From contig CANKYK010000002.1 in NCBI GenBank assembly GCA_947488155.1, positions 626,001 through 690,000 on the forward strand: DNA of 64,000 nt, in the 5' to 3' direction. The DNA is from an uncultured Erythrobacter sp. Lineage in GTDB: Bacteria > Pseudomonadota > Alphaproteobacteria > Sphingomonadales > Sphingomonadaceae. Below the pieces are notes generated by a model that did no database searches, was not told the DNA's origin, and worked only from the letters and a program-made list of their open reading frames with translations. Made by a program: the position numbers and the translations under genes. Shown in pieces: positions 17,481 through 25,798 of this stretch; positions within the stretch are counted from its first letter, which is position 1; the number at the start of each line of letters is the position of its first letter.

Positions 17481-18517
17481 TCACGAGCTTCGAGGAAGCG
17501 GTCCCAGGCGGCAATGATCTGCTGGGCGCCCCACCAGATTGCAGATACAGCGATTACCGACACAAGTCCGTCGACCGCGTAGTGATACGCGAGGTGGACG
17601 CTGCTGATCCAGGTGATCACGAAGAACGCGGCGAAGAATAGGCCGAGGCGCGGTGAAATTTGGCGCATGGCGAGCCAGTACAGAAACGCAATTGCAACAT
17701 GCATGGATGGCATGGCGGTAATCCCGCTGCCCAGGCCATTTGCATCAGCGTGGAACCATTCGATCAACATGTCTTGTACCCTGAGGGTCATAACCGGGAT
17801 CTGCTCGTTCGCGGCGTTGAGATAGGCCATTTGCTCATCAAAGCGGGTGTCGCCCAGCAAGGGACCGACGAATACGGGGCCGACAGAGGCAAGCCAGGTC
17901 GCCATCGCTCCGCCCACTAAAGTCCAGCTGAGCACATAGGATAGGAAGAAGCGCCTGCGCAGTCGGCTGTCGACCTTGGTAAAGGCAAAGTAGAGCACGC
18001 CGGGATAGAGCAGCAGAAACCACAGCTGATAGAGCAGCGCGAGGAATGCCGTGACGACCGGGAAACCCAGCGCTGGTTGGAGCACTTCCCAAGCATCATT
18101 GCCAAAGAAGATCGCGCGGTCCCAATCGACGAAAGTGTCATCCCAAGTGTAGTCATTGAACAGTGGGATGGCGGCCTTCATCTTCGAAAAGAACGGCAGC
18201 AACACAATTGCAACCGTCAGCATCGGTAGGCCAGCCAGAGCAGTGCGTTTAAATTCCGGCGTGGAATAGCGCGCTTTGAGAAAGGCCACCGGGCTGTCCG
18301 GGCGATGTTTATAGAGCTGACGTCCTGCATCAACCGCCGCGATGACGATCAGGAACATGCCGAACAGGCGCAGGTTGACCCATATGCCAATGAAGCTCGG
18401 CGCGATTCCCCGCGCAGCGAGCAGCCCAATGCACAGCGCCATCAACGCCAAACCAATCACATAGATCGGTGTTTCACTGCGCCAGCGCGGCAAAATGATA
18501 TCCCTCATCTCAATCAT
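17441..18517 (-). CDS. PAP2/Aur1-like multispanning phosphotransferase or phosphatase
   Basis: 358-residue membrane protein with about six to eight hydrophobic helices. The C-terminal part carries the PAP2 catalytic signatures AMPSMHVAIAFLYWLAM (conserved Ser-x-His) and SVHLAYHYAVDGLVS (His plus Asp), in the arrangement of the Aur1/inositolphosphotransferase branch. It probably removes or transfers a phosphate-linked headgroup on a lipid at the outer face of the inner membrane; the substrate is unknown. A sphingolipid role is attractive because Sphingomonadales make glycosphingolipids, but that is inference. ATG 18517 is chosen over 18640. Its 3' end overlaps the KAS III-like gene by 40 bases, convergently. 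Confidence 0.78.
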   Translation of the reverse strand: MIEMRDIILPRWRSETPIYVIGLALMALCIGLLAARGIAPSFIGIWVNLRLFGMFLIVIAAVDAGRQLYKHRPDSPVAFLKARYSTPEFKRTALAGLPMLTVAIVLLPFFSKMKAAIPLFNDYTWDDTFVDWDRAIFFGNDAWEVLQPALGFPVVTAFLALLYQLWFLLLYPGVLYFAFTKVDSRLRRRFFLSYVLSWTLVGGAMATWLASVGPVFVGPLLGDTRFDEQMAYLNAANEQIPVMTLRVQDMLIEWFHADANGLGSGITAMPSMHVAIAFLYWLAMRQISPRLGLFFAAFFVITWISSVHLAYHYAVDGLVSVIAVSAIWWGAQQIIAAWDRFLEARDQAALRTNTVPAE

Positions 18518-18669
18518 GGCTGCGCGATTTACGGTAAATAGATCACTAAAGAGTGAATGAATGCGCGTGCTTAGTGGGGTTTTGGAATGCGCCAATCCAT
18601 CGCAACTGCGCGATAAAGCTGGGTGCAGAAATCGCGGCATTGCTTGCGAGGGCGCAGCTCAGCTCCTAG

Positions 18670-19434
18670 ATGGCTCGGATGGCCGGAGAAATACTCGATA
18701 ACGAAGGACGCGGTGATGTCAGCTGGAGCTGGCCGCCGATCCACCCCGAAGGACGCAAATATGGCGTGATTGCGGTTGTGATCAGCCTCTTCTTCCTAAG
18801 CCCATGGGTTGATTGGGAGATCATCGGTTGGCCGCTCTTGGCCTTATCCGCCGGGGTGTTCGCATTCTTCCGCGATCCAGAGCGGGTCGTGCCGCAATCG
18901 GACAATTCGATTGTCGCGCCCGCTGATGGCCTCGTCTCGTTGATCACGCAGACAGAGCCTCCGCCTGAGCTGACCATTGATGACGGGTCGGGTACGCCAG
19001 GCCTGCCTGAAGGGCCGGTCACCCGAATTTCGATTTTCATGAGTGTGTTTGATGTTCACATCAATCGCGCACCCATTGCGGGCGCCATTCGCCGCGTGAT
19101 CTACATTCCGGGTAAGTTCGTGAACGCAGACCTTGATAAGGCGAGTGAAGAGAACGAACGCCAGCATATTCTGGTGGATCGCGGCGACGGCGTGCAGATC
19201 GGCTTCACTCAGATCGCCGGGCTTGTTGCGCGCCGGATTGTGCCATTCGTGAAACCCGGCGACACCGTTGCCAAAGGGCAGCGCGTGGGTCTGATCCGCT
19301 TTGGTAGCCGGGTCGATGTCTATCTGCCTGCGGGCACAGCGCCCAAGGTTCTGCTGGGTCAGAAAATCATCGCCGGCGAAACGATTTTGGCTGAACTCGG
19401 CGAGCAGAAATTGCTCGAAGGCATTTCTCAGTGA
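18670..19434 (+). CDS. psd: phosphatidylserine decarboxylase
   Basis: 254-residue proenzyme of the short, archaeal/alphaproteobacterial-type decarboxylase that makes phosphatidylethanolamine. N-terminal membrane-associating region with [29 protein letters not shown] motif near residue 70, [17 protein letters not shown] in the core and the autoprocessing site [10 protein letters not shown] near residue 217, where cleavage before Ser creates the pyruvoyl cofactor. Immediately overlaps pssA by 4 bases, which supplies its substrate, so the two form a PE-synthesis operon. Confidence 0.95.
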   Translation: MARMAGEILDNEGRGDVSWSWPPIHPEGRKYGVIAVVISLFFLSPWVDWEIIGWPLLALSAGVFAFFRDPERVVPQSDNSIVAPADGLVSLITQTEPPPELTIDDGSGTPGLPEGPVTRISIFMSVFDVHINRAPIAGAIRRVIYIPGKFVNADLDKASEENERQHILVDRGDGVQIGFTQIAGLVARRIVPFVKPGDTVAKGQRVGLIRFGSRVDVYLPAGTAPKVLLGQKIIAGETILAELGEQKLLEGISQ

Positions 19435-20300
19435 GCGAACCCACTGGCCTATCTGGGCAGGATGACAATCAGGCCGAGATAGCTAAAGGGGCACCGCGTG
19501 TCGGCCCGAAAGCTGCAGAGGACGAAGGGTTGCCTGGCGCGGCCGATCCCAAGGGCTTGTCGCTTAGGGCGATGCTACCCAATGCAATCACGGCTGGCGC
19601 ATTGTGTGCGGGCCTGACCGGGATACGCCTTGCCATCACAGAGCAATGGGCGCTGGCGATCCTGGCTGTGATCCTGGCGGGCGTGCTTGACGGTGTCGAT
19701 GGGCGTATTGCACGGCTGCTCAACGCTCAGTCGCGCTTCGGCGCTGAACTCGACAGTCTAGCCGATTCGCTTTCATTCGGCATGGCACCAGCGATCATTT
19801 TGTATTTGTGGGTGTTGCAAGACCTGCCGCGTTTCGGCTGGTTTGCCTCACTCGCCTTTGCGATCTGCTGTGCAGTTCGTCTGGCGCGCTTTAATGCGCA
19901 AATTGATGTCGATGATCAGCCCCACAAGTCAGCTGGCTTTCTTACCGGAGTTCCTGCGCCCGTTGGGGCAGGGCTGGCCTTTTTGCCATTCTATTTCTGG
20001 ATCGAGACGGGCAATGAGGCGTTTCGCGATCCATTGCTGATTGCGATCTGGCTGACGGTCATCGCATTTCTGCTGATTTCCAACATGGCGACGCTCAGCT
20101 GGGGGTCGCTGCGTCCGCGCCGGGCGATCAGGCTGTCGGTGATTGTGATTTCGGCGATGGCGTTTGCCGCGCTGCTGTTGGAGCCATGGTGGCTGCTGAT
20201 CACGATCAGCATCGGCTATCTGGCGCTGATGCCTTACGGACTAATCAAATATGGGCGGATTAAGCGGCAGCGACGTCTTGCAGCACAGACAGACGGTTAG
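19431..20300 (+). CDS. pssA: CDP-diacylglycerol-serine O-phosphatidyltransferase
   Basis: 289-residue integral membrane enzyme of the CDP-alcohol phosphatidyltransferase family making phosphatidylserine from CDP-diacylglycerol and serine. The CDP-OH motif is intact: DGVDGRIAR followed by [13 protein letters not shown] near residues 87-112. Multiple hydrophobic helices follow; the basic C-terminus (RIKRQRRL) is cytoplasmic. A 45-residue polar N-terminal extension precedes the first helix. Start at GTG 19431 overlapping the psd stop (GTGA). The product feeds Psd; its substrate comes from CdsA encoded at 26.5 kb. Confidence 0.95.
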   Translation: MSEPTGLSGQDDNQAEIAKGAPRVGPKAAEDEGLPGAADPKGLSLRAMLPNAITAGALCAGLTGIRLAITEQWALAILAVILAGVLDGVDGRIARLLNAQSRFGAELDSLADSLSFGMAPAIILYLWVLQDLPRFGWFASLAFAICCAVRLARFNAQIDVDDQPHKSAGFLTGVPAPVGAGLAFLPFYFWIETGNEAFRDPLLIAIWLTVIAFLLISNMATLSWGSLRPRRAIRLSVIVISAMAFAALLLEPWWLLITISIGYLALMPYGLIKYGRIKRQRRLAAQTDG

Positions 20301-20529
20301 GCAGGCGGCGCGCAAACGACCGAGTTGCTGACCCGCGATAGCCCGATGCGGCAGGACGCAAACGAACTTCAGTAGCCTCCACGTGAGGAACAAAGCCCGC
20401 ATCGGCTAGGCTGCGTTCACGCTTAAGTCCAATAAAGGCGTTGCGCAGGCGCAGGCCGCTGTCTGTAAGGCTCACAAAAACGCTCAGGGTCGCTGCGACA
20501 AACAGGCTGGCCAGCAGATAGAAAATCAT
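20260..20529 (-). CDS. small membrane protein behind three LexA boxes (candidate SOS protein)
   Basis: 89-residue protein of no family I recognise. One hydrophobic helix at residues 3-21 (FYLLASLFVAATLSVFVSL) is followed by a basic, mostly polar tail (GLRLRNAFIGLKRERS and an Arg-rich stretch near 57-78). By the positive-inside rule the tail is cytoplasmic. The gene is supported by a strong AAGGAG Shine-Dalgarno 7 bases before ATG 20529 and by three GTTC-N7-GTTC operators 60-133 bases upstream. A TTGACG -35-like hexamer (20639-20634) lies between boxes 2 and 3. The 3' end overlaps pssA by 41 bases convergently. SOS-induced small membrane proteins such as Caulobacter SidA block division; that role here is inference. 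Confidence 0.72.
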   Translation of the reverse strand: MIFYLLASLFVAATLSVFVSLTDSGLRLRNAFIGLKRERSLADAGFVPHVEATEVRLRPAASGYRGSATRSFARRLPNRLSVLQDVAAA

Positions 20530-20588
20530 GGAATTGCTCCTTCACGCCTTCATTCGTTGGAACGCATGATCAGGTTACATATCCTGTC

Positions 20589-20603
20589 GTTCCATATTTG
20601 TTC
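20589..20603. promoter_or_regulatory. LexA (SOS) box 1, GTTC-N7-GTTC
   Basis: GTTC at 20589-20592 and 20600-20603 with exactly 7 bases between, the alphaproteobacterial LexA operator consensus. It lies 60 bases upstream of the start codon of the small membrane protein gene (minus strand). Confidence 0.85.
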
Positions 20604-20613
20604 TGAATGCCTT

Positions 20614-20628
20614 GTTCACTAGGTGTTC
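20614..20628. promoter_or_regulatory. LexA (SOS) box 2, GTTC-N7-GTTC
   Basis: GTTC at 20614-20617 and 20625-20628, spacer of exactly 7. It sits just downstream (minus-strand sense) of the TTGACG -35-like element at 20639-20634, where a repressor would block polymerase. Confidence 0.85.
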
Positions 20629-20647
20629 CGCTGCGTCAAGCACTTTT

Positions 20648-20662
20648 GTTCCACTTGTGTTC
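20648..20662. promoter_or_regulatory. LexA (SOS) box 3, GTTC-N7-GTTC
   Basis: GTTC at 20648-20651 and 20659-20662, spacer of exactly 7. It is the box nearest rpsB (start 20858) but still 195 bases from it, so control of the minus-strand gene is more likely. Confidence 0.82.
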
Positions 20663-20785
20663 TAAATGCACTCTTTACACTAGATTTTGTGGGAGATGGG
20701 CGCTAATGGCCCCTCCATCGCAGGAACATATGAGGCGAATCGTCTCGTTCTGATTGTGCGAAATTCACATGGAAGGCGCTTCATA

Positions 20786-20857
20786 CCGGTGCCGCTGGAG
20801 GGCTCTCCACCAGCAGGTTCCTTGCCTTCCAGAGGACTAACCGGAAAGGAATTACCT
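20786..20857 (+). promoter_or_regulatory. folded 5' leader of rpsB, possible S2 autoregulatory element
   Basis: CCGGT (20786-20790) can pair with ACCGG (20840-20844), closing a domain that contains a hairpin GCTGGAG (20794-20800) / CTCC-A-CCAGC (20805-20814). The closing strand directly abuts the Shine-Dalgarno GGAAAGGA. An alternative pairing GGTT (20816-20819) with AACC (20839-20842) would compete with the closing helix. Ribosomal protein S2 represses its own operon in other bacteria; binding here is inference. Confidence 0.4.
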
Positions 20858-21610
20858 ATGGCGGCCACTACCGTCACGATGCAGCAATTGATTGAGGCCG
20901 GCGCACACTTCGGCCACCAGACCCACCGCTGGAACCCGCGGATGAAGCCGTATATCTTCGGCGCCCGCAACGGTGTTCACATCATTGATCTGTCGCAAAC
21001 CGTGCCATTGTTCGCACGTGCGCTCGACTTTGTTGAACAAACCACCCGCGCAGGCGGCAAGGTTCTGTTCGTTGGTACAAAGCGTCAGGCGCAAGAGCCG
21101 ATCGCTGAGATCGCCCGCGCGTGCGGCCAGCACTTTGTAAACCACCGCTGGCTCGGCGGCATGCTGACCAACTGGAAAACCATCAGCGGTTCGATCAAGG
21201 AAATGAAGTCGCTTGAGGAAAAGCTTTCGGGCGACACCAGCGGTTTCACCAAGAAAGAAGTTCTGCAGCTCACGCGTAAGCGCGACAAGCTGGAACTGTC
21301 ACTTGGCGGAATCCGCGATATGGGCGGCATTCCGGACGTAATGTTCGTGATCGATGCCAACAAAGAAGAGCTGGCCATTAAAGAAGCCGCTGTTCTGGGC
21401 ATCCCTGTTATCGCTGTGCTCGACACCAATGTCGATCCTTCCAACATCGCATTCCCTGTACCGGGCAATGACGATGCAACCCGCGCAGTGCGCCTGTATT
21501 GCCAAGCGATTGGCGATGCGGCTGTTGCTGGCCGCGGCGGCGCAGCTGCGGCGTCTGGCGCAGACATTGGCTCTATGGAGCAGCCACCTGCAGAAGCACC
21601 GGCAGCCTAA
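20858..21610 (+). CDS. rpsB: 30S ribosomal protein S2
   Basis: 250-residue S2. Start at ATG 20858 ([20 protein letters not shown]) with Shine-Dalgarno GGAAAGGA. Family signatures are continuous: [49 protein letters not shown] and the C-terminal [28 protein letters not shown] short Ala/Gly-rich C-terminal tail follows. It heads the rpsB-tsf pair, with a stem-loop terminator-like structure between the genes and a folded leader upstream. Confidence 0.97.
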   Translation: MAATTVTMQQLIEAGAHFGHQTHRWNPRMKPYIFGARNGVHIIDLSQTVPLFARALDFVEQTTRAGGKVLFVGTKRQAQEPIAEIARACGQHFVNHRWLGGMLTNWKTISGSIKEMKSLEEKLSGDTSGFTKKEVLQLTRKRDKLELSLGGIRDMGGIPDVMFVIDANKEELAIKEAAVLGIPVIAVLDTNVDPSNIAFPVPGNDDATRAVRLYCQAIGDAAVAGRGGAAAASGADIGSMEQPPAEAPAA

Positions 21611-21664
21611 TCACAGGTCGCCTCGTCAACGCACCAAACGCGCTGGCACACTCACTAATACACG

Positions 21665-21707
21665 CGCCGGGCATCCTGATTGGGGCCCGGCGACCAATTT
21701 ATTTTTT
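21665..21707 (+). terminator. intrinsic terminator or attenuator between rpsB and tsf
   Basis: CGCCGGGC (21665-21672) pairs perfectly with GCCCGGCG (21685-21692); an A/T-rich stretch ending in six T (21702-21707) follows after nine bases. Because no independent tsf promoter is obvious in the 111-base gap, it is more likely a partial terminator setting the S2 : EF-Ts ratio. Confidence 0.65.
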
Positions 21708-21721
21708 GAAGGAATTCAGAA

Positions 21722-22648
21722 ATGGCCGATTTCACCGTCGCTGACGTGAAGACACTGCGCGAAAAAACGGGCGCAGGCATGATGGACGCCAAAAAAGCCC
21801 TCGTTGAAGCGGGCGGCGATATTGAAGCAGCTGTTGACGCATTGCGCGCCAAGGGCCTTGCAACCGCACAGAAGAAGTCCAGCCGCACCGCGGCAGAGGG
21901 CCTAGTCGGCGTCGCCGTATCCGGCACGTCGGGCGTTGCTGTTGAAGTGAACTCTGAGACGGACTTCGTTGCGAAGAACGATCAGTTCCAAGACTTCGTT
22001 CGCAAGACCACAGGCGTTGCTCTGACGCTAGGCAGCGACGATGTCGAAGCGCTGAAAGGCGCAGCTTACCCGGATGGCGGCACCGTCTCTGACAAGCTGA
22101 CCGACAATGTCGCGACCATTGGTGAGAACCAGCAGGTTCGCCGGATGAAGAGCGTTTCTGTCGAGAAGGGCTCTGTCGTGGCCTACATGCACAACGCCGC
22201 AGCCGACAATCTCGGCAAGATCGGCGTTCTGGTTGCTCTGGAAAGCGAAGCAGGCGCAGACGTGCTTGAGCCGCTTGGCAAGCAGCTGGCGATGCACATC
22301 GCCTCGATGTTCCCGCAGGCGCTCAATGCTGAAGGCCTCGATGCCGACGTGATCGCTCGCGAACGCGCAATCGCTCAGGAAAAAGCGGCTGAAAGCGGCA
22401 AGCCTGAGAACGTGCAGGAAAAGATGGTCGAAGGCGCGATCAAGAAGTTCGCTAAAGAGAACGCGCTGCTCAGCCAGATGTTCGTAATGGACAACAAGGC
22501 CACGGTCGAAGAAGTCGTTTCTCGCACCGGTAAAGAAGCCGGTTCTGAGATCGTCCTGAAGGATTACGTCCGCTTCCAACTCGGTGAAGGCATCGAGAAG
22601 GAAGAAGAAGACTTCGCCGCAGAAGTCGCTGCGACGCTTAAGGGCTAA
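21722..22648 (+). CDS. tsf: translation elongation factor Ts
   Basis: 308-residue guanine nucleotide exchange factor for EF-Tu. N-terminal UBA-like domain with [19 protein letters not shown], then the TDFV core region [18 protein letters not shown] near residues 78-95, and the C-terminal dimerisation domain. Full length for the family. Shine-Dalgarno GAAGGA precedes ATG 21722. In most alphaproteobacteria pyrH follows directly; here two unrelated genes intervene. Confidence 0.97.
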   Translation: MADFTVADVKTLREKTGAGMMDAKKALVEAGGDIEAAVDALRAKGLATAQKKSSRTAAEGLVGVAVSGTSGVAVEVNSETDFVAKNDQFQDFVRKTTGVALTLGSDDVEALKGAAYPDGGTVSDKLTDNVATIGENQQVRRMKSVSVEKGSVVAYMHNAAADNLGKIGVLVALESEAGADVLEPLGKQLAMHIASMFPQALNAEGLDADVIARERAIAQEKAAESGKPENVQEKMVEGAIKKFAKENALLSQMFVMDNKATVEEVVSRTGKEAGSEIVLKDYVRFQLGEGIEKEEEDFAAEVAATLKG

Positions 22649-22789
22649 GCTTCAATCGCTTCATTGGCCCATGCGGCCATACAATTTCTGGCCGTCGGAC
22701 CTCTCACGGGTTCGGCGGTCGAATTGTTTTGGACGTCGAATGCGAACGGCCGTTGACGTTCCAAACTCGTCTCCTGTTCAGTGCCGCGA

Positions 22790-22808
22790 AAGATAGTCCG
22801 ACTATCTT
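22790..22808. promoter_or_regulatory. perfect 19-base palindrome, candidate operator
   Basis: AAGATAGTC (22790-22798), one central base, GACTATCTT (22800-22808): nine perfect inverted base pairs. It ends 28 bases before the start codon of the secreted-protein gene at 22837, the position of a repressor site or a 5' UTR hairpin. A weak promoter (TTGACG at 22753-22758) lies upstream. The binding protein is unknown. Confidence 0.5.
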
Positions 22809-22836
22809 ATTCGATATAAATGAGGGGTTTAACGCA

Positions 22837-23493
22837 ATGAAAAACGTCAAAATGGGTTTGCTTTCTTTCGGACTTGCCTACGCGGCTTTGTTGCCAGCTA
22901 CAGTTAGCGCCAAAGAAACAAACTCCGAGGTCGTTCCCTTTGAGAAACTCTGTGATGCCGAAAGCCGTCCTTACTTGAAGCTATGCAATTTCTTGGAAAA
23001 TGCTGACGAGGTGATTGGGTTTGAAGAGACGGTAAGTCTGACCGGAGATCCGAATTCCTATGTCGTGCTAGCCAGATATGACGACGACTGGAGTATATAT
23101 GCTCGCGGTGTTTTTCGTCATCCTTCGCAGGACGTAGAAGGTTCTTGGACAACGGAGACTCGCGCAGTCACCCGACGGATTTCAACTGAAATGATGGCGA
23201 AATTCTATGCGTCACAAGCGTGGCGAGGCGATAAGGAACAGGAATCCAAACCTGCCCAACGCCCAAAAATTTGCCTTGATGGTGCGAGCTTTACCATCGG
23301 CATAAAAGGTTCAGATTTACAAACAGGATCAGACCCAAAAATAGTAGCGAGACGGTTCTTCTGTTCTAGCAAGGCGGGTTTTAACGAGATGAAGCTAGAT
23401 CTCCAGAAACTCGCAGTTGAAAAAGATCCCGAGATGGCGAAGTTTTTCCCTAGTGCCGTCAGGAACCTGACTGGTCTAGGTCGGGGCGATTAG
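22837..23493 (+). CDS. secreted protein of unknown function in tsf-pyrH gap
   Basis: 218-residue protein with a signal peptide (MKNVKMGLLSFGLAYAALLPATVSA, cleavage near residue 25) and a mature periplasmic domain with four cysteines (in KLCDAES, KLCNFLE, KICLDGA, FFCSSKA), enough for two disulfides. I do not recognise the fold. ATG 22837 has a GAGGGG Shine-Dalgarno. Base composition differs from its neighbours: 28 of 60 G+C at 23041-23100 versus 38 of 60 at 22261-22320 in tsf (counted by eye). It sits where tsf is normally followed by pyrH, suggesting insertion or transfer. A 19-base palindrome lies just upstream. Confidence 0.75.
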   Translation: MKNVKMGLLSFGLAYAALLPATVSAKETNSEVVPFEKLCDAESRPYLKLCNFLENADEVIGFEETVSLTGDPNSYVVLARYDDDWSIYARGVFRHPSQDVEGSWTTETRAVTRRISTEMMAKFYASQAWRGDKEQESKPAQRPKICLDGASFTIGIKGSDLQTGSDPKIVARRFFCSSKAGFNEMKLDLQKLAVEKDPEMAKFFPSAVRNLTGLGRGD

Positions 23494-23500
23494 CAAAGTC

Positions 23501-24331
23501 TCATCGCTGCATTGCTCTAACCTCGATCAGCCAAATTTCCGGCCTCGTGAACAGGCGTATTGGTAGCAGGCTGGTGCCTAGACCCGCGCCGGTGATCAGT
23601 GTTTTGCCGTGCTGCTTCACCACGCCGCAGGCGTAGAGATCGCCGTAGTCTGACATGGTCGCGGGCGCGCCGCCCCAGGGGTAGGCGATCTGTCCACAGT
23701 GAGTATGTCCGGCCAGCACGAGGTCGAAATTCACCGGAACCTGCGGGAAGATGTCCGGGCTATGGGTGAGGGCGATGCGCGGGCCGGTCAGCGCCGCCAT
23801 CCCCTCCAAAGCCAGCGGCAGATTGGCTTTGCCGGTAAAGTCATCATCGACACCAGCGATGGCGAGCGGTCCGATTTGGGCCGCTTCATTGGCCAGCACT
23901 GTCATATTCTCAATTTTGGCAAGCTCGCTTTCAAGTCTAGGCCAGTCGAACCAATGATCATGATTGCCTGGCACCAGAACGGTGCCTAGCGGCGCGCTTA
24001 GCTCACTGAGCGGAGCGACGATTTCCTCGGCACTGTAAATGTGCGTTGCAGTGCGTTTCTCGCTCACCAGATCGCCCGCGATCGCGACCAGATCCGGCTC
24101 CAGCGCGTTGATCTGGGCGACGATTTCGCGCAGTCGGCTGGGCGGCATATCTGGCCCGGCGACGTGAATATCGCTGATCAAAGCAATGGTGATCGGCGCC
24201 GCGCCGGCGGCCAGTTCATCGCTCTCTACAACGTGGCGCTCAACAGCGGGCGCGCCCATTGTGTCGAACCACGCCTTTACGGCCATCGCGAGGCCAATCA
24301 TTAGAGCAAGCAAGAACAATCGGCGGATCAT
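23501..24331 (-). CDS. metallophosphoesterase, YaeI/YkuE-like
   Basis: 276-residue calcineurin-like phosphoesterase with an N-terminal membrane anchor (about residues 4-20). The metal-ligand motifs are all present: ISDIHVAGPD, AGDLVSE, VPGNHDHW, LTHSPD and LAGHTHCGQ. Proteins of this type face the periplasm and hydrolyse phosphodiester or phosphomonoester bonds, often of lipids; the substrate here cannot be read. ATG 24331 (MIRRLF) is chosen over 24376 because it places the hydrophobic anchor at the N-terminus. It converges on the secreted-protein gene with a 7-base gap, and the two interrupt the tsf-pyrH order. Confidence 0.88.
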   Translation of the reverse strand: MIRRLFLLALMIGLAMAVKAWFDTMGAPAVERHVVESDELAAGAAPITIALISDIHVAGPDMPPSRLREIVAQINALEPDLVAIAGDLVSEKRTATHIYSAEEIVAPLSELSAPLGTVLVPGNHDHWFDWPRLESELAKIENMTVLANEAAQIGPLAIAGVDDDFTGKANLPLALEGMAALTGPRIALTHSPDIFPQVPVNFDLVLAGHTHCGQIAYPWGGAPATMSDYGDLYACGVVKQHGKTLITGAGLGTSLLPIRLFTRPEIWLIEVRAMQR

Positions 24332-24481
24332 TGGGGTCCCTTTGTCGGCCTGTCGCCAATCATCGAAACGCAGCATTCACAGCTTTTACACGCTCATGCA
24401 AACCCATAGGCGGCGCAATTACTGCTAATGCTCTTGGCATCATAGCGCCTGCCGGATAAGGGCGAGGGGCAAAGACACATT

Positions 24482-25225
24482 ATGCCAGAAAGCAAACGAC
24501 CCATGGCCCTTCCCGAAATGAAACGCGTTCTCTTGAAGCTCTCAGGCGAGGTGTTGATGGGGGAGCAGGATTACGGGATTGACCCCGCCTATGTCGCGCG
24601 GCTGGCTGAGGAAGTGAAGGCGGCAAAAGACACTGGTTTGGAGATTTGCCTGGTCATCGGTGGCGGCAATATCTTTCGTGGTGTTGCAGGCGCTGCGCGC
24701 GGGCTCGACCGGACCACCGGTGATTACATGGGCATGCTGGCGACGATCATGAATGCGCTGGCGATGCAAAACGCGCTGGAGCAAGCGGGCGTGCCGACCC
24801 GTGTCCAATCGGCGATCCCGATGAGCACCGTGTGCGAGCCCTACATTCGCAGGCGGGCAGAGCGCCATCTTGAGAAGGACCGCGTGGTGATCTTCGCAGC
24901 GGGCACCGGCAACCCATTCTTCACGACAGACACCGGCGCTGCCTTGCGCGCAGCAGAGATGAATTGCGACGCGCTGCTGAAGGGCACCAGTGTCGACGGG
25001 GTATATGATAGCGACCCGAAGACAAACTCGGATGCCGCGCGCTTCGATGCGATTTCTTATGACAAAGTGCTGTCTGACAATTTGAAGGTGATGGATGCAA
25101 CCGCCGTTGCCCTTTGCCGCGAGAACAATATCCCGATAGTGGTGTTCTCAATCCGTGAAAAAGGGAACGTCGTGCGCGTGCTTGACGGCGGCGGCGTACA
25201 AACAATTGTGAAAGAGGAAGCCTGA
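24482..25225 (+). CDS. pyrH: uridylate kinase (UMP kinase)
   Basis: 247-residue hexameric UMP kinase of the amino-acid kinase fold, phosphorylating UMP to UDP. Typical features: [31 protein letters not shown], the [17 protein letters not shown] stretch and [21 protein letters not shown] 12-residue N-terminal extension precedes the family start; ATG 24494-proximal methionines are alternatives. Followed 3 bases later by frr, an almost universal pairing, and heads the pyrH-frr-uppS-cdsA-dxr-rseP operon. Confidence 0.96.
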   Translation: MPESKRPMALPEMKRVLLKLSGEVLMGEQDYGIDPAYVARLAEEVKAAKDTGLEICLVIGGGNIFRGVAGAARGLDRTTGDYMGMLATIMNALAMQNALEQAGVPTRVQSAIPMSTVCEPYIRRRAERHLEKDRVVIFAAGTGNPFFTTDTGAALRAAEMNCDALLKGTSVDGVYDSDPKTNSDAARFDAISYDKVLSDNLKVMDATAVALCRENNIPIVVFSIREKGNVVRVLDGGGVQTIVKEEA

Positions 25226-25228
25226 CCT

Positions 25229-25786
25229 ATGGCTCAATATGACAAGGCCGATATCGAGCGCCGGATGAACGGCGCAGTGGAATCACTGAAGGGCGATCTG
25301 GGCGGTTTGCGCACGGGCCGGGCCAATGTCAGCCTGCTCGATCCAGTGGTTTGCGAAGTCTACGGCGCGATGATGCCGCTGAGCCAAGTAGCGACCGTGT
25401 CTGCACCAGAGCCGCGCATGCTGAGCGTGCAAGTGTGGGACAAGGCGAACGTGAGCGCGGTTGAGAAGGGCATCACCAAGGCGAACCTTGGCCTCAACCC
25501 GATGACTGATGGCCAGACCGTGCGTCTGCCAATGCCAGACCTGACCGAGGAGCGCCGCAAGGAACTCGCCAAGCTGGCTGGTCAATATTCTGAAAATGCC
25601 AAGATTGCGATCCGCAATGTCCGCCGCGATGGGATGGAATCGCTCAAAGCGGATGAGAAGAGCAAAGACATCTCAGAGGACGAGCGCAAGCGGCATGAAG
25701 AAGACGTGCAGAAGCTGACCGATAAATACGTCGCCGAAGCCGACGAGGCAGCGGCCAAGAAAGAACAGGAGATCCTGACCCAGTAA
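25229..25786 (+). CDS. frr: ribosome recycling factor
   Basis: 185-residue factor that with EF-G splits post-termination ribosomes. Diagnostic segments: [17 protein letters not shown] near residues 23-40, [50 protein letters not shown] and the C-terminal helix [13 protein letters not shown]. Normal length and no anomalies. It begins 3 bases after the pyrH stop. Confidence 0.97.
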   Translation: MAQYDKADIERRMNGAVESLKGDLGGLRTGRANVSLLDPVVCEVYGAMMPLSQVATVSAPEPRMLSVQVWDKANVSAVEKGITKANLGLNPMTDGQTVRLPMPDLTEERRKELAKLAGQYSENAKIAIRNVRRDGMESLKADEKSKDISEDERKRHEEDVQKLTDKYVAEADEAAAKKEQEILTQ

Positions 25787-25798
25787 GGTCAGGCTCTG

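Noticed and set aside
22674..22694. Hairpin CGGCCA-N9-TGGCCG after tsf as a terminator
   Set aside because: Short stem and no T run; not convincing as an intrinsic terminator.
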